A DNA stretch of 39,769 bases from Gordonia araii NBRC 100433 (lineage in GTDB: Bacteria > Actinomycetota > Actinomycetes > Mycobacteriales > Mycobacteriaceae), in the NCBI RefSeq assembly GCF_000241265.1, contig NZ_BAEE01000019.1, positions 1 through 39,769 of the forward strand. Reading direction: 5' to 3'. Positions 7,646 to 15,132 of this stretch are shown here, piece after piece. The notes beneath the pieces are model-generated. The model was given only the letters and a program-made list of their open reading frames with translations. It was not told the origin of the DNA and did no database searches. The position numbers and the translations under genes are program-made. Numbering within the stretch: position 1 is the stretch's first letter; each line of letters starts with the position of its first letter.

Positions 7646-8719
7646 CTACACGTCGGTCGAGAACCGGATCCCGCCGTCGGGGATCTCCACCGCGGGCCAC
7701 ACCCGGGCACCGCGCAACAGTTCGCAATCGGCGCCGATGCTCGCCTTGTCGCCGATGACGGTGTCGCGCACCAGCGCGCGCCGGCCGATGCGCGCGCCAC
7801 GGCCCACGATGCTCCGTTCAACGACGGCGCCCTCGTCGATGACCGCGTCGTCGAACACGACCGCCCCGTCGAGCCGCGCCCGCCGGCCGACCGTCGCTCC
7901 CGCGCCCACGACGGTTCCGCCGATCAGGACGGCGCCCGGTCCGACGGTGGCACCCTCCTGTACGAGGAACTCGCCGCAGCGGTCGCCGAGGGCCGGCGAC
8001 GGTGCGATTCCCCGGACCAGATCGGCCGAACCGCGCACGAAGTCCTCCGGCGTCCCCATGTCCCGCCAGTAGGACTGGTCCACGTGCCCCTGCACGTGTC
8101 GCCCGCGCGCCAGCAGCTCGGGGAACACCTCGCGCTCGACCGACACCGGTCGTCCGGTCGGGATGGCCTCGATGACCTCGCGGCGGAAAACGTAGGTGCC
8201 GGCGTTGATCTGATCGGTCGGCGGGTCCTGAGTCTTCTCCAGGAACGCGGTGACGCGACCGTTCTCGTCGGTCGGCACGCAACCGAAGGCCCGGGGATCC
8301 CCCACTCGAACGAGGTGCAGGGTGACGTCGGCACCCGATTGGCGGTGGGTGGCCAGGACGTCGCCGACGTCGGTGCCGCCGAGGACGTCGCCGTTGAAGA
8401 CGAGGATGTCGGGCGCGTGCAACTCCTCGAGCACGTTGCGGATTCCGCCTCCGGTGCCCAGCGGCTCCACCTCGGTGACGTAGCGCAGGTTCATTCCCAG
8501 CGACTCGCCGTCGCCGTAGTGCTCCTCGAAGACCTCGGCCTTGAACGAGGTGCCCAGCACGACGTCGTCGATCCCGGCCGCCTTGATCCGCGACAGCAGG
8601 TGGGTGAGAAACGGCTTACCCGCAGTCGGAAGCATCGGCTTGGGCGCCGACAGCGTCAGCGGGCGCAGCCGGGTGCCCTTCCCGCCGACGAGGATGACGG
8701 CCTGCACGTCCTTGGTCAC
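7646..8719 (-). CDS. manB: Mannose-1-phosphate guanylyltransferase / NDP-sugar pyrophosphorylase
   Basis: 357 residues. The N-terminal nucleotidyltransferase domain has the signature LVGGKGTRLRPLTLSAPKP (10-28), with metal/sugar residues in VFNGDVL and QINAGTYVF. The C-terminal third is a left-handed beta-helix of hexapeptide repeats (GATVGPGAVLIGGTVVGAGA). In mycobacteria the gene in this position is annotated manB and makes GDP-mannose for mannosylated glycolipids; substrate choice is inferred from that orthology. GTG 8719 follows AGGAGG by 6 bases and overlaps the wbbL stop by 4 bases, so wbbL and manB are translationally coupled. Confidence 0.88.
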   Translation of the reverse strand: MTKDVQAVILVGGKGTRLRPLTLSAPKPMLPTAGKPFLTHLLSRIKAAGIDDVVLGTSFKAEVFEEHYGDGESLGMNLRYVTEVEPLGTGGGIRNVLEELHAPDILVFNGDVLGGTDVGDVLATHRQSGADVTLHLVRVGDPRAFGCVPTDENGRVTAFLEKTQDPPTDQINAGTYVFRREVIEAIPTGRPVSVEREVFPELLARGRHVQGHVDQSYWRDMGTPEDFVRGSADLVRGIAPSPALGDRCGEFLVQEGATVGPGAVLIGGTVVGAGATVGRRARLDGAVVFDDAVIDEGAVVERSIVGRGARIGRRALVRDTVIGDKASIGADCELLRGARVWPAVEIPDGGIRFSTDV

Positions 8720-9624
8720 TGGTGTCCTCCTAGGTCCGCGCCGTCGCCCGATCGCGCGGCCCGGTCGAGCTCGCGCCGCGCCAGGCGCACGGCGACCCGT
8801 GATCGTATCGCCAATCCCGCGCGCAGCCCCCATCGCAGCGGCGCGCGCAGCGGGCCGGGGTTACGGTCGGCCTGGAACTGGTAGGCGCTGCGATGGTGGG
8901 CCGGCAGCATGAGCTCGGGGTTCTTGCTGGCAGCGTGACCCTTGGTGTGCAGGATCTCGGCGCTGGGAACGAAGACGTTCTGCCAGCCGGCGCGACCCAG
9001 GCGATCGCCGAGGTCGACGTCCTCCATGTACATGAAGTAGCGCGAATCGAATCCGTCGACGGCGTCGAACGCCTCCCTGCGCAACAGCAAGCACGAGCCG
9101 GAGAGCCAGCCGACCGGACGTTCGGTGTCGGTGCGCTCCTCGTCGAGGTAGGCGCGGGTGAACGGGTTGTTCTTCCAGACGGCGCCCAGCAGCGCGTGCC
9201 CGGTGCCGGAGACCAGTTTGGGCACCTGCCGAGCCGACGGGTAGACCGAGCCGTCCGGTTCGCGGATCAGCGGACCGAGCGATCCGGCGCGCGGCCACCG
9301 GCGCGCGGCGGCGACCAGCTCGTCGAGCGAACCCGGTCCCCAGGCGACGTCCGGGTTGGCGACGACGACGAATTCGACCTCCGGGTCGATCTCGGCGACG
9401 GCGCGGTTGATCGCACCGCCGTAGCCGAGGTTGGCGCCGGTGTGGAGGAGGGTGACGCGCGGATAGTCGCGTTCGGCGGCTTCGGGGGCGCCGTCGGTCG
9501 AACCGTTGTCGGCGATGACCACCCGCGGATCGGCGTCGGTCGCCAGCGCGAGGGTGTCCAGGAACGACTTGACGTAGTCGCCTGATGAGTACGTCACCGT
9601 CACGACGGCGAGCTGATCAGTCAC
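8716..9624 (-). CDS. wbbL: Rhamnosyltransferase WbbL (GT2), arabinogalactan linker synthesis
   Basis: 302 residues, a GT-A fold glycosyltransferase: VVTVTYSSGDYVKSFLDTL, IADNGSTDG (38-45), the DxD-like VANPDV (88-93), and the acceptor-site acidic motif YMEDVDLGDRL. By family and position it transfers L-rhamnose from dTDP-rhamnose to decaprenyl-diphospho-GlcNAc on the inner face of the membrane, making the linker between peptidoglycan and arabinogalactan. The GTG at 9624 is 10 bases after rmlD and begins where homology begins; earlier in-frame codons fall inside rmlD. The order rmlD-wbbL-manB is the mycobacterial one (Rv3266c-Rv3264c). Confidence 0.92.
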   Translation of the reverse strand: MTDQLAVVTVTYSSGDYVKSFLDTLALATDADPRVVIADNGSTDGAPEAAERDYPRVTLLHTGANLGYGGAINRAVAEIDPEVEFVVVANPDVAWGPGSLDELVAAARRWPRAGSLGPLIREPDGSVYPSARQVPKLVSGTGHALLGAVWKNNPFTRAYLDEERTDTERPVGWLSGSCLLLRREAFDAVDGFDSRYFMYMEDVDLGDRLGRAGWQNVFVPSAEILHTKGHAASKNPELMLPAHHRSAYQFQADRNPGPLRAPLRWGLRAGLAIRSRVAVRLARRELDRAARSGDGADLGGHQ

Positions 9625-9634
9625 GCCGGACAGC

Positions 9635-10519
9635 CTAACGAACGAGGGCGGCCGACAGCGCATCGCGCCAATCGCGCAGCGGCGTGAGACCCGCGTCGGC
9701 CCATGATCGGGTCGAGAGCACCGAATACGCCGGACGCGGCGCCGGACGCGGGTAGTCGGCGGTGCTGCACGCCGAGACACGGTCGGGGTCGAGTCCGGTG
9801 GCAGCGAAGACGGCTTTCGCCAGCCCGCACCACGTAGTCTCGCCGGCATTGGTGGCGTGCAGGATCGCGCCGCGGCCCGTGTTGTTCTCGATCAGCTCCC
9901 ACAGGCCACGGGCCAGGTCGACGGCGTAGGTGGGCGATCCGAGCTGGTCGTCGACGACGGTGAGGCGGTCGCGTTCGGCACCCAGGCGTCGCATGGTCGC
10001 GACGAAGTCGGAGTCGTCGCGGCCGCCCGTGTAGACCCACGCGGTGCGCACGATCGTCGCCGCCGGGTCGGCGGCGCGCACCCCGCGCTCACCGGCCAGC
10101 TTGGTGCGTCCGTAGACGCTGGGCGGCTCACCGGCGGTGTCGCCGGGCTCGTACGGCGTCGATCGGTCCGGTGACGCAGGCGCCGCCGGACCGTCGAAGA
10201 CGTAGTCGGTGGACAGGTGTACCAGTCGGGCACCGGTCGCCGCGGTCACCGTCGCCAGGTTGACGGGTCCCGTCGCGTTCACCGCCGTCGCGGCCGATTC
10301 GTCGGACTCGGCATCGTCGACGCGGGTGTAGGCGGCGCAGTTGACGACGACATCTGCCTTGCCCATACGCCCGCCGGCCCACGCCTGCGCCGCGACTGCC
10401 GCGTCGTCGCTGATATCGAGATCCGACGATGACAGTCCGATGAACTCCACCTCGGCGGGAAGGGTGGACTGCAGCGCGCGGCCCACTTGGCCGCCGGCGC
10501 CGGTGACGAAAACACGCAT
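9635..10519 (-). CDS. rmlD: dTDP-4-dehydrorhamnose reductase RmlD
   Basis: 294 residues, an extended short-chain dehydrogenase: cofactor-binding VTGAGGQVG (5-13), VNCAAYTRVDDAE, STDYVFDG (103-110) and the catalytic YGRTK (Tyr136, Lys140). It catalyses the last NADPH-dependent step making dTDP-L-rhamnose, the donor used by the WbbL encoded next to it. The ATG at 10519 starts the Rossmann strand directly and is therefore chosen; much longer in-frame extensions run back into the divergent LCP gene. It heads the rmlD-wbbL-manB operon. Confidence 0.94.
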   Translation of the reverse strand: MRVFVTGAGGQVGRALQSTLPAEVEFIGLSSSDLDISDDAAVAAQAWAGGRMGKADVVVNCAAYTRVDDAESDESAATAVNATGPVNLATVTAATGARLVHLSTDYVFDGPAAPASPDRSTPYEPGDTAGEPPSVYGRTKLAGERGVRAADPAATIVRTAWVYTGGRDDSDFVATMRRLGAERDRLTVVDDQLGSPTYAVDLARGLWELIENNTGRGAILHATNAGETTWCGLAKAVFAATGLDPDRVSACSTADYPRPAPRPAYSVLSTRSWADAGLTPLRDWRDALSAALVR

Positions 10520-10647
10520 GGCCCCATCTTCGCCGATGCGACTCTCTCGGCGTTGCGCTCCCCCGTTATCCCCAAATGCATCAGTAGAGTGATTTAGGAA
10601 CACTGGTAACAGATGCCTCTGGAGAAACAAGGGAGAACGGGTCCGTC

Positions 10648-12525
10648 GTGGAGAGAACCACCCCGACACGTCGCGGTCAGCGCCGCCCTGCGCCCGATGC
10701 CCAGCCGCGTCGCGCTCCCAACGACGAGCAGCGCGCCCGCCGGGCCCCGGAGCCCGAACAGCGCGAGGGCCGTCCACGGCGCCCGCAGCGCGCCCCGGCC
10801 CCCGAACGCCGCCCAGCACCCCAGCGCGTTCCCGGCCGCAAGGGGCGCCCGACCCGCACGTCATCCGGCGAAATCCACACCGGAGAGCCCCAGCGGGCCA
10901 AGCCCGCCAAGAAGCAGCAGCAGCAGGCGAAACCCGTCAGGAAGCCGCAACAGGCGAAGCCGACCAAGGCGTCGCGACCGGCGACGCCGGAATCCGCACC
11001 CAGCGCGGCCGAGACACCACCGCCGCCGAAACCGCCGATGCAGTGGCGGAACATCCTCGGAGGAGCCGGTGGTCGCCGGCGAGCGCATCGGGTCGGACAG
11101 GTCATCGTCGCCCTTGTCTCGGTCGCCTCGCTGGCGTTGGGCGCGTACAGCTGGCGCTCGGCGTCCGAAGTGACCGGCTCCATCACCCAGCTCGCCGGAT
11201 TGAACCTCGGTGGCGGCCAGGACGGTGCCGTCGACCTCTTGCTCGTCGGCACCGACTCCCGCACCGACGCCAAGGGCGTGCCCCTCACCCGCCGTGAGCT
11301 GCGCTGGCTCCGGTCCGGCGACGAGACCTCGACCAACACCGACACGATCCTGCTCATCCGGATACCGAACAACGGCTCGTCGGCGACCGCGATCTCCATC
11401 CCCCGCGACGCCTACGTCGACGTGCCCGGGATCGGCATGAGCAAGATCAACGCCGCTTACGGCGCCACCAAGGAGAAGGTGCGGCGGAGCGCGGTCGAGG
11501 CCGGCGGCAATCCGGACAAGGCCGAGCGCGACGGCACGCAGGCCGGGCGCAAGGCGCTTATCGACACGGTCGCCAAGCTGACCGGAGTCGAAGTCGACCA
11601 CTACGCCGAGGTCGGTCTGCTCGGCTTCGCACTCCTCACCAACGCGGTGGGCGGCGTCGAAGTCTGCCTCAAGAACCCGGTGCGGGAACGCTATTCGGGC
11701 GCCAAGTTCCGCAAAGGACGCCAAGTCCTCAACGGCCCCAAGGCGCTGAGCTTCGTCCGTCAGCGTCACGGCCTGCCGCGCGGCGACCTCGACCGCATCA
11801 CGCGCCAGCAGGTGTTCATGGCCTCGCTCGCACAGAAGATGCTGTCGGCCAGAGTGCTCGCCGACCCGAAGACGATGGACAAGCTTCAGGTCGCGATCTC
11901 CCGTTCGGTGATCATCGACGACAACTGGGACATCCTGGCCTTCGCCGAGAAGCTGCGCGACCTCTCCGGCGGAAAGGTCCGGTTCGCCACGATCCCGATC
12001 GTGACCGAGGAGGGCTGGAGCGAGGAAGGGCAGTCCATCGTCAAGATCGATCCCCAAGCCGTCCACGAGTTCACCGACGAGTTGCTGACCGGCGACGAGC
12101 CGAAGAAGCGCCAGGGCAAAGAGGCCTACACCATCGACGTCGTCAACGCCGGCACGATCGACGGGCTGGCCGCGAACGTCTCCAACGTCCTGACGGCCAA
12201 GGGATATCGCACCGGCAAGACGTCGACGAAGCCGCTCAACGAACGCGACTCGATCATCTTCGCCCACGACGCCGACGACTCGACGGTCAAGCAGTTGTCC
12301 TCGGCCCTGGGCGGTGTGGCCATCCGCGCCGATCAAAGCCTGCCCGAGCGCCAGGTCCGCGTCGTGCTCACCAACACCTACTACGGGCCGGGCTCCATCA
12401 TGGACACCGGACCGCAGCCGGATGCCCAGCGCGTCGCCGACGCCAAGCGCCAGAAGGCCGAACGCGTGGGTTCCGCTGGCGCCCCGATCACCGCGTCGGC
12501 ACGCGGACCGATGTGTGTGAACTGA
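10648..12525 (+). CDS. LytR-CpsA-Psr (LCP) family cell-wall glycopolymer ligase with LytR_C domain
   Basis: 625 residues. About 140 N-terminal residues are Arg/Pro/Gln-rich and probably disordered and cytosolic. A single membrane helix follows (about 147-165), then the LCP catalytic domain (about 195-395: LLLVGTDSRTD, SIPRDAYVDVPGIG, the Arg-containing FVRQRHGLPRGDLDRITRQQ), and a C-terminal LytR_C domain (about 485-575: YTIDVVNAGTIDGLAANV). LCP enzymes attach glycopolymers, here probably arabinogalactan, to peptidoglycan outside the membrane. It is divergent from rmlD, matching the cpsA-like gene Rv3267. The GTG at 10648 has GGGAGA 11 bases upstream. Substrate is inferred from the linker-synthesis neighbours. 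Confidence 0.93.
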   Translation: MERTTPTRRGQRRPAPDAQPRRAPNDEQRARRAPEPEQREGRPRRPQRAPAPERRPAPQRVPGRKGRPTRTSSGEIHTGEPQRAKPAKKQQQQAKPVRKPQQAKPTKASRPATPESAPSAAETPPPPKPPMQWRNILGGAGGRRRAHRVGQVIVALVSVASLALGAYSWRSASEVTGSITQLAGLNLGGGQDGAVDLLLVGTDSRTDAKGVPLTRRELRWLRSGDETSTNTDTILLIRIPNNGSSATAISIPRDAYVDVPGIGMSKINAAYGATKEKVRRSAVEAGGNPDKAERDGTQAGRKALIDTVAKLTGVEVDHYAEVGLLGFALLTNAVGGVEVCLKNPVRERYSGAKFRKGRQVLNGPKALSFVRQRHGLPRGDLDRITRQQVFMASLAQKMLSARVLADPKTMDKLQVAISRSVIIDDNWDILAFAEKLRDLSGGKVRFATIPIVTEEGWSEEGQSIVKIDPQAVHEFTDELLTGDEPKKRQGKEAYTIDVVNAGTIDGLAANVSNVLTAKGYRTGKTSTKPLNERDSIIFAHDADDSTVKQLSSALGGVAIRADQSLPERQVRVVLTNTYYGPGSIMDTGPQPDAQRVADAKRQKAERVGSAGAPITASARGPMCVN

Positions 12526-12610
12526 TCGGCGACAATATTCATCCGCTCCAGGGCGGTTCGTGGACATATCGTCCCCGCACGCCCGTGTAGCGGAAGAAAT
12601 TTGCCGCCCC

Positions 12611-12616
12611 TACTCT
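12611..12616 (+). promoter_or_regulatory. -10 element (TACTCT) before the TIGR03089 gene
   Basis: TACTCT fits TANNNT and ends 6 bases before the GTG at 12623, consistent with a leaderless transcript. Confidence 0.45.
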
Positions 12617-12622
12617 GACGTC

Positions 12623-13321
12623 GTGGCCTCGATAACCGACGCGGTCCTGTCCGCGACTCCCGACCCGACTCGCCCGATGCTGACCTTTTACGACGACGGC
12701 ACCGGCGAGCGCACCGAGCTCTCCGCGCTCACGCTGGGAAACTGGGCGGCGAAGACGGCCAACTTCTTCCGCGACGAGCTGGGCCTGATGCCCGGCGACG
12801 CCGTTGTGGTCGATCTGCCCGAGCACTGGCAGACCGCGGCCATCCTGCTCGGTGCCTGGTGGGCCGGTGCGGCGGTGGAACTACCCGGCGGGTCGGGCGA
12901 CGTCGTTGTCACCACCGCCGACCGGCTCGACGAGCACCCCGACGCGAGCGAGACGATCGTCGCGTCGCTCGATCCGTTCGGGATGGGCGTTCCCGGTCTG
13001 CCCGTCGGGGTGCTCGACTACGGCCCGTCCGTGCGCATCCACAGCGACAACTTCGCCCCCGGCGCCGACGCCGGCCCCTCCCTGGGTGACCGGTCAGCAC
13101 TCCAGGTCCTCGATGCCGCACAGGCCACCGCCACCGCGGCCGGCATCGCCAGCGGATCGCGTGTGCTCAGCACGCGGAGCTGGCGCGACGCGGACGGGAT
13201 CGTCGAGAACCTGGTGGCGCCGCTGGCGGTCGGCGCGAGCCTGATCGCCGTCGCGAATCCCGACGAGGAGAAGCTCGCCGCGCGAGCCGAGACCGAACGC
13301 GCCACCGTCACTCTGCGCTGA
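12623..13321 (+). CDS. TIGR03089 family protein (AMP-binding-enzyme-like N-terminal fold)
   Basis: 232 residues. RPMLTFYDDGTGERTELSAL, WAAKTANFFRDELGLMPGD and VVVDLPEHWQTAAILLGAWW resemble the N-terminal part of AMP-dependent synthetases (ANL family), but the protein ends well before the ATP and C-terminal motifs, as is normal for TIGR03089. Its function is not known. It follows the LCP gene, as in M. tuberculosis (Rv3268 after Rv3267). The GTG at 12623 is preferred over an ATG at 12560 because of the -10 box 6 bases upstream and because homology begins here. Confidence 0.85.
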   Translation: MASITDAVLSATPDPTRPMLTFYDDGTGERTELSALTLGNWAAKTANFFRDELGLMPGDAVVVDLPEHWQTAAILLGAWWAGAAVELPGGSGDVVVTTADRLDEHPDASETIVASLDPFGMGVPGLPVGVLDYGPSVRIHSDNFAPGADAGPSLGDRSALQVLDAAQATATAAGIASGSRVLSTRSWRDADGIVENLVAPLAVGASLIAVANPDEEKLAARAETERATVTLR

Positions 13322-13379
13322 TGCCGCGACCGGCGACGTAATCCCGCAAGTGCCGCACGCCGCCCCTTGCTGAGACCTT

Positions 13380-13589
13380 TCAGTGGATGCTCGACAGCAC
13401 CGCCACGATCACGCCCAGGACGGTGAGCACGGCGACGGCCGCCGCCATGGCGATTGCCAGACGGCGACGTCGACGACTTGCCGCGCTGACGCCGACACCC
13501 AGACAGACGAGGATCGCGGCGGCATAGATCGTGACTCCGAAGGTGAGGGCGGCGGGATCCCACGATGACGCGAGCGGCAAGGTACTCAT
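13380..13589 (-). CDS. Small membrane protein with two predicted helices
   Basis: 69 residues. Two hydrophobic segments (about 14-35, FGVTIYAAAILVCLGVGVSA, and 44-66, LAIAMAAAVAVLTVLGVIVA) are separated by a basic turn SRRRRR, which predicts a hairpin with both ends outside. No family recognised. The ATG at 13589 has TACGAT 10 bases upstream. It lies between the TIGR03089 gene (convergent) and a tandem repeat array; function unknown. Its regular hydrophobic pattern makes it a likely real gene. Confidence 0.6.
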   Translation of the reverse strand: MSTLPLASSWDPAALTFGVTIYAAAILVCLGVGVSAASRRRRRLAIAMAAAVAVLTVLGVIVAVLSSIH

Positions 13590-13610
13590 AGCGCGCTCGA
13601 TCGTATCGAC

Positions 13611-13699
13611 CCCCGCCGAGTGGGCACCTCACCCCTGCCGAGTGGGCACCTCAACCCCGCCCAGTGGGCACCTGATCCGTGGGCGACGTGCCCACTCGG
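13611..13699. repeat. 22-bp tandem repeat array A (three direct units plus an inverted core)
   Basis: Three consecutive units (about 13611-13631, 13632-13653, 13654-13675) carry the core CCGAGTGGGCACCTCA with small variations. A further core in the opposite orientation (GTGCCCACTCGG) is at 13688-13699, so transcripts could form a hairpin. The unit is the reverse complement of the array at 19560-19664. The left part lies between two minus-strand genes and the rest extends into the 3' coding end of the acetyltransferase. There are no unique spacers. Confidence 0.85.
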
Positions 13700-14252
13700 T
13701 CTTGGTGCTCCAGCACGGGCCATGCTGCGGCTTGCGATCATCAGCGACCGTTAGCTCGGCAGTAAACACCTGTTCGTGGCGTCCTGCTGCGTGCTCGGAC
13801 CCGATCCCCGTGTAGCGAAACCCCGCATGGGCAGCAGTTCGGGCCGACGCGGCATTGTTGGGCAACGCCGACCACGTCAGCCGGCGCAACCCCAGTCCGT
13901 CAGCGCTCAGCGCGTCATCGATGACTGCCGACAACGCCTCGCTCATATACCCATTGCCCCGGTGCTCGCGGGCGCACCAGTAACCCAGAGAGCCGGTGTC
14001 CTCATCGAGGACAACACCGATGCATCCGATCGGCTCATCGTCTCCCGCGCTGAGAGTGATCACCCTTCTCACTGAGCCCGCAGATGGAGCTCTGACGAAC
14101 ACGAAGTGCTCAGCGTCCTGGCGGGTGTATGGCACCGGAACGAGGGTGAACCGCTGGATATCGGGATCCTGGCAAGCGCGAAAGATCGGCTCGATATCGC
14201 CTTCGTGCGGGGGACGAAGAGTCAGGCGCTCGGTTCGCAGGATCGTGGCCAT
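13629..14252 (-). CDS. GNAT (RimJ/RimL-type) N-acetyltransferase with repeat-derived C-terminus
   Basis: 207 residues. The fold begins ILRTERLTLRPPHEGDIEPIFRACQDPDIQRFT. The acetyl-CoA-binding motif lies in YWCAREHRGNGYMSEALSAV, and NNAASARTAAHAGFRYTG is the usual closing motif of the RimJ/RimL group, which acetylates protein or small-molecule amines. About the last 23 residues, ending RCPLGGVEVPTRQG, are encoded by the 22-bp repeat array, so the native stop seems to have been replaced by read-through into repeats. The ATG at 14252 starts the conserved domain. It is divergent from the YdcF-like gene. Substrate unknown. Confidence 0.85.
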   Translation of the reverse strand: MATILRTERLTLRPPHEGDIEPIFRACQDPDIQRFTLVPVPYTRQDAEHFVFVRAPSAGSVRRVITLSAGDDEPIGCIGVVLDEDTGSLGYWCAREHRGNGYMSEALSAVIDDALSADGLGLRRLTWSALPNNAASARTAAHAGFRYTGIGSEHAAGRHEQVFTAELTVADDRKPQHGPCWSTKTEWARRPRIRCPLGGVEVPTRQG

Positions 14253-14347
14253 GAGCCCAGCCTGGCAGCGCAACGACCGCCTCACAATCGGATTAAGGCG
14301 CGGCATCGGTTGCCGAACAGCCGTGGCCACCGTCGCAATCGGCTCGT

Positions 14348-14353
14348 TACGTT
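14348..14353 (+). promoter_or_regulatory. -10 element (TACGTT) for the leaderless YdcF-like gene
   Basis: TACGTT fits TANNNT and lies exactly 7 bases before the GTG at 14361, with no ribosome-binding sequence between. Confidence 0.5.
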
Positions 14354-14360
14354 GGGACGC

Positions 14361-15047
14361 GTGTTGCGCAAAGTGAAGCTTGGGGTTGTTGCATTGACCG
14401 TCGCCGCCACGGTCGGCGGTGTGCTGAACTCGGTATCCGCACCAACAGCACACGCCGACGGTCCGGTCCTCTACAACGGTCTCCTTTCGACCACCGGATG
14501 TCAGATTCCCAACTACCAGGTCATCAAAACCTGCTCCCAGATCGAAGCGCTCACGCCACGACCGCCGGTCATTCTGAATGTGAACCCGATCGGTACGCGC
14601 ATCGTGGTTCTCGGCGCCCGCCTCAACAACAACGGCCGGGTCCCGAACGTCCTGGTTCCGCGCCTGCAGGCCGCGTTGCAGCTGGCCCGGGGCTTCCCCA
14701 CCGCGGGCATCATCACGACCGGCGGCATGACCAACCGTCGCGCGGGCAAGAGCGAGGCCCAGGCCATGAAGACCTGGCTGGTCCGGCACGGCATCCCCGC
14801 GCACCGCATCGCGACGGAGAACCGGTCGCGCTCGACGGCGCAGAACGCCAAGTTCGTCGCGCCGATGCTGTTTCGCGGGCGAGCAACCGGCGTCGTCGTC
14901 GTGACCAGCCATAACCATCTGCGACGCGCGATGATCAATTTCCGCAGCGCCGTGAACGGTTCCATGCCGGTGTCCGGCGTGGTACCCGGCTACGGCAACG
15001 GCTCCGGGTCGAGTTCTGGTGGACTCGGCTCGATGGGCTCGAGTTAA
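14361..15047 (+). CDS. Secreted YdcF-like (DUF218) protein
   Basis: 228 residues. A signal peptide (about 1-32) ends at AHA-D. The DUF218/YdcF domain follows: RIVVLGARLNNNGRVPNVLVPRL, IITTGGMTNRRAGKSEAQAMKTWLV, IATENRSRSTAQNAKF and VVTSHNHLRRAMINF, which are the conserved blocks of this family. The tail is Gly/Ser-rich. DUF218 proteins act at or outside the membrane; some are linked to envelope polymer metabolism, but the reaction is unknown. The GTG at 14361 is chosen because it opens the signal peptide and sits 7 bases after a -10 box. It is convergent with fadE25, with a strong terminator between. Confidence 0.86.
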   Translation: MLRKVKLGVVALTVAATVGGVLNSVSAPTAHADGPVLYNGLLSTTGCQIPNYQVIKTCSQIEALTPRPPVILNVNPIGTRIVVLGARLNNNGRVPNVLVPRLQAALQLARGFPTAGIITTGGMTNRRAGKSEAQAMKTWLVRHGIPAHRIATENRSRSTAQNAKFVAPMLFRGRATGVVVVTSHNHLRRAMINFRSAVNGSMPVSGVVPGYGNGSGSSSGGLGSMGSS

Positions 15048-15080
15048 CCCGCTTCAGCACACAGAGCGACTCGAGCACGG

Positions 15081-15114
15081 CAGAGGCCGTCGCGGAAATC
15101 CGCGACGGCCTCTG
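15081..15114. terminator. Bidirectional terminator hairpin between the YdcF-like gene and fadE25
   Basis: A perfect 15-bp stem (15081-15095 with 15100-15114) closes on the 4-base loop AAAT. It lies between two convergent genes, 33 bases after one stop and 18 bases beyond the other. The T-tract is poor, as is common in actinobacteria. Confidence 0.85.
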
Positions 15115-15132
15115 TTGCGTTCGGTGAATCGA

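Noticed and set aside
10585..10590. TAGAGT as the LCP gene promoter
   Set aside because: It fits TANNNT but lies 57 bases before the start, with no -35 at a suitable distance; too weak to list as a feature.
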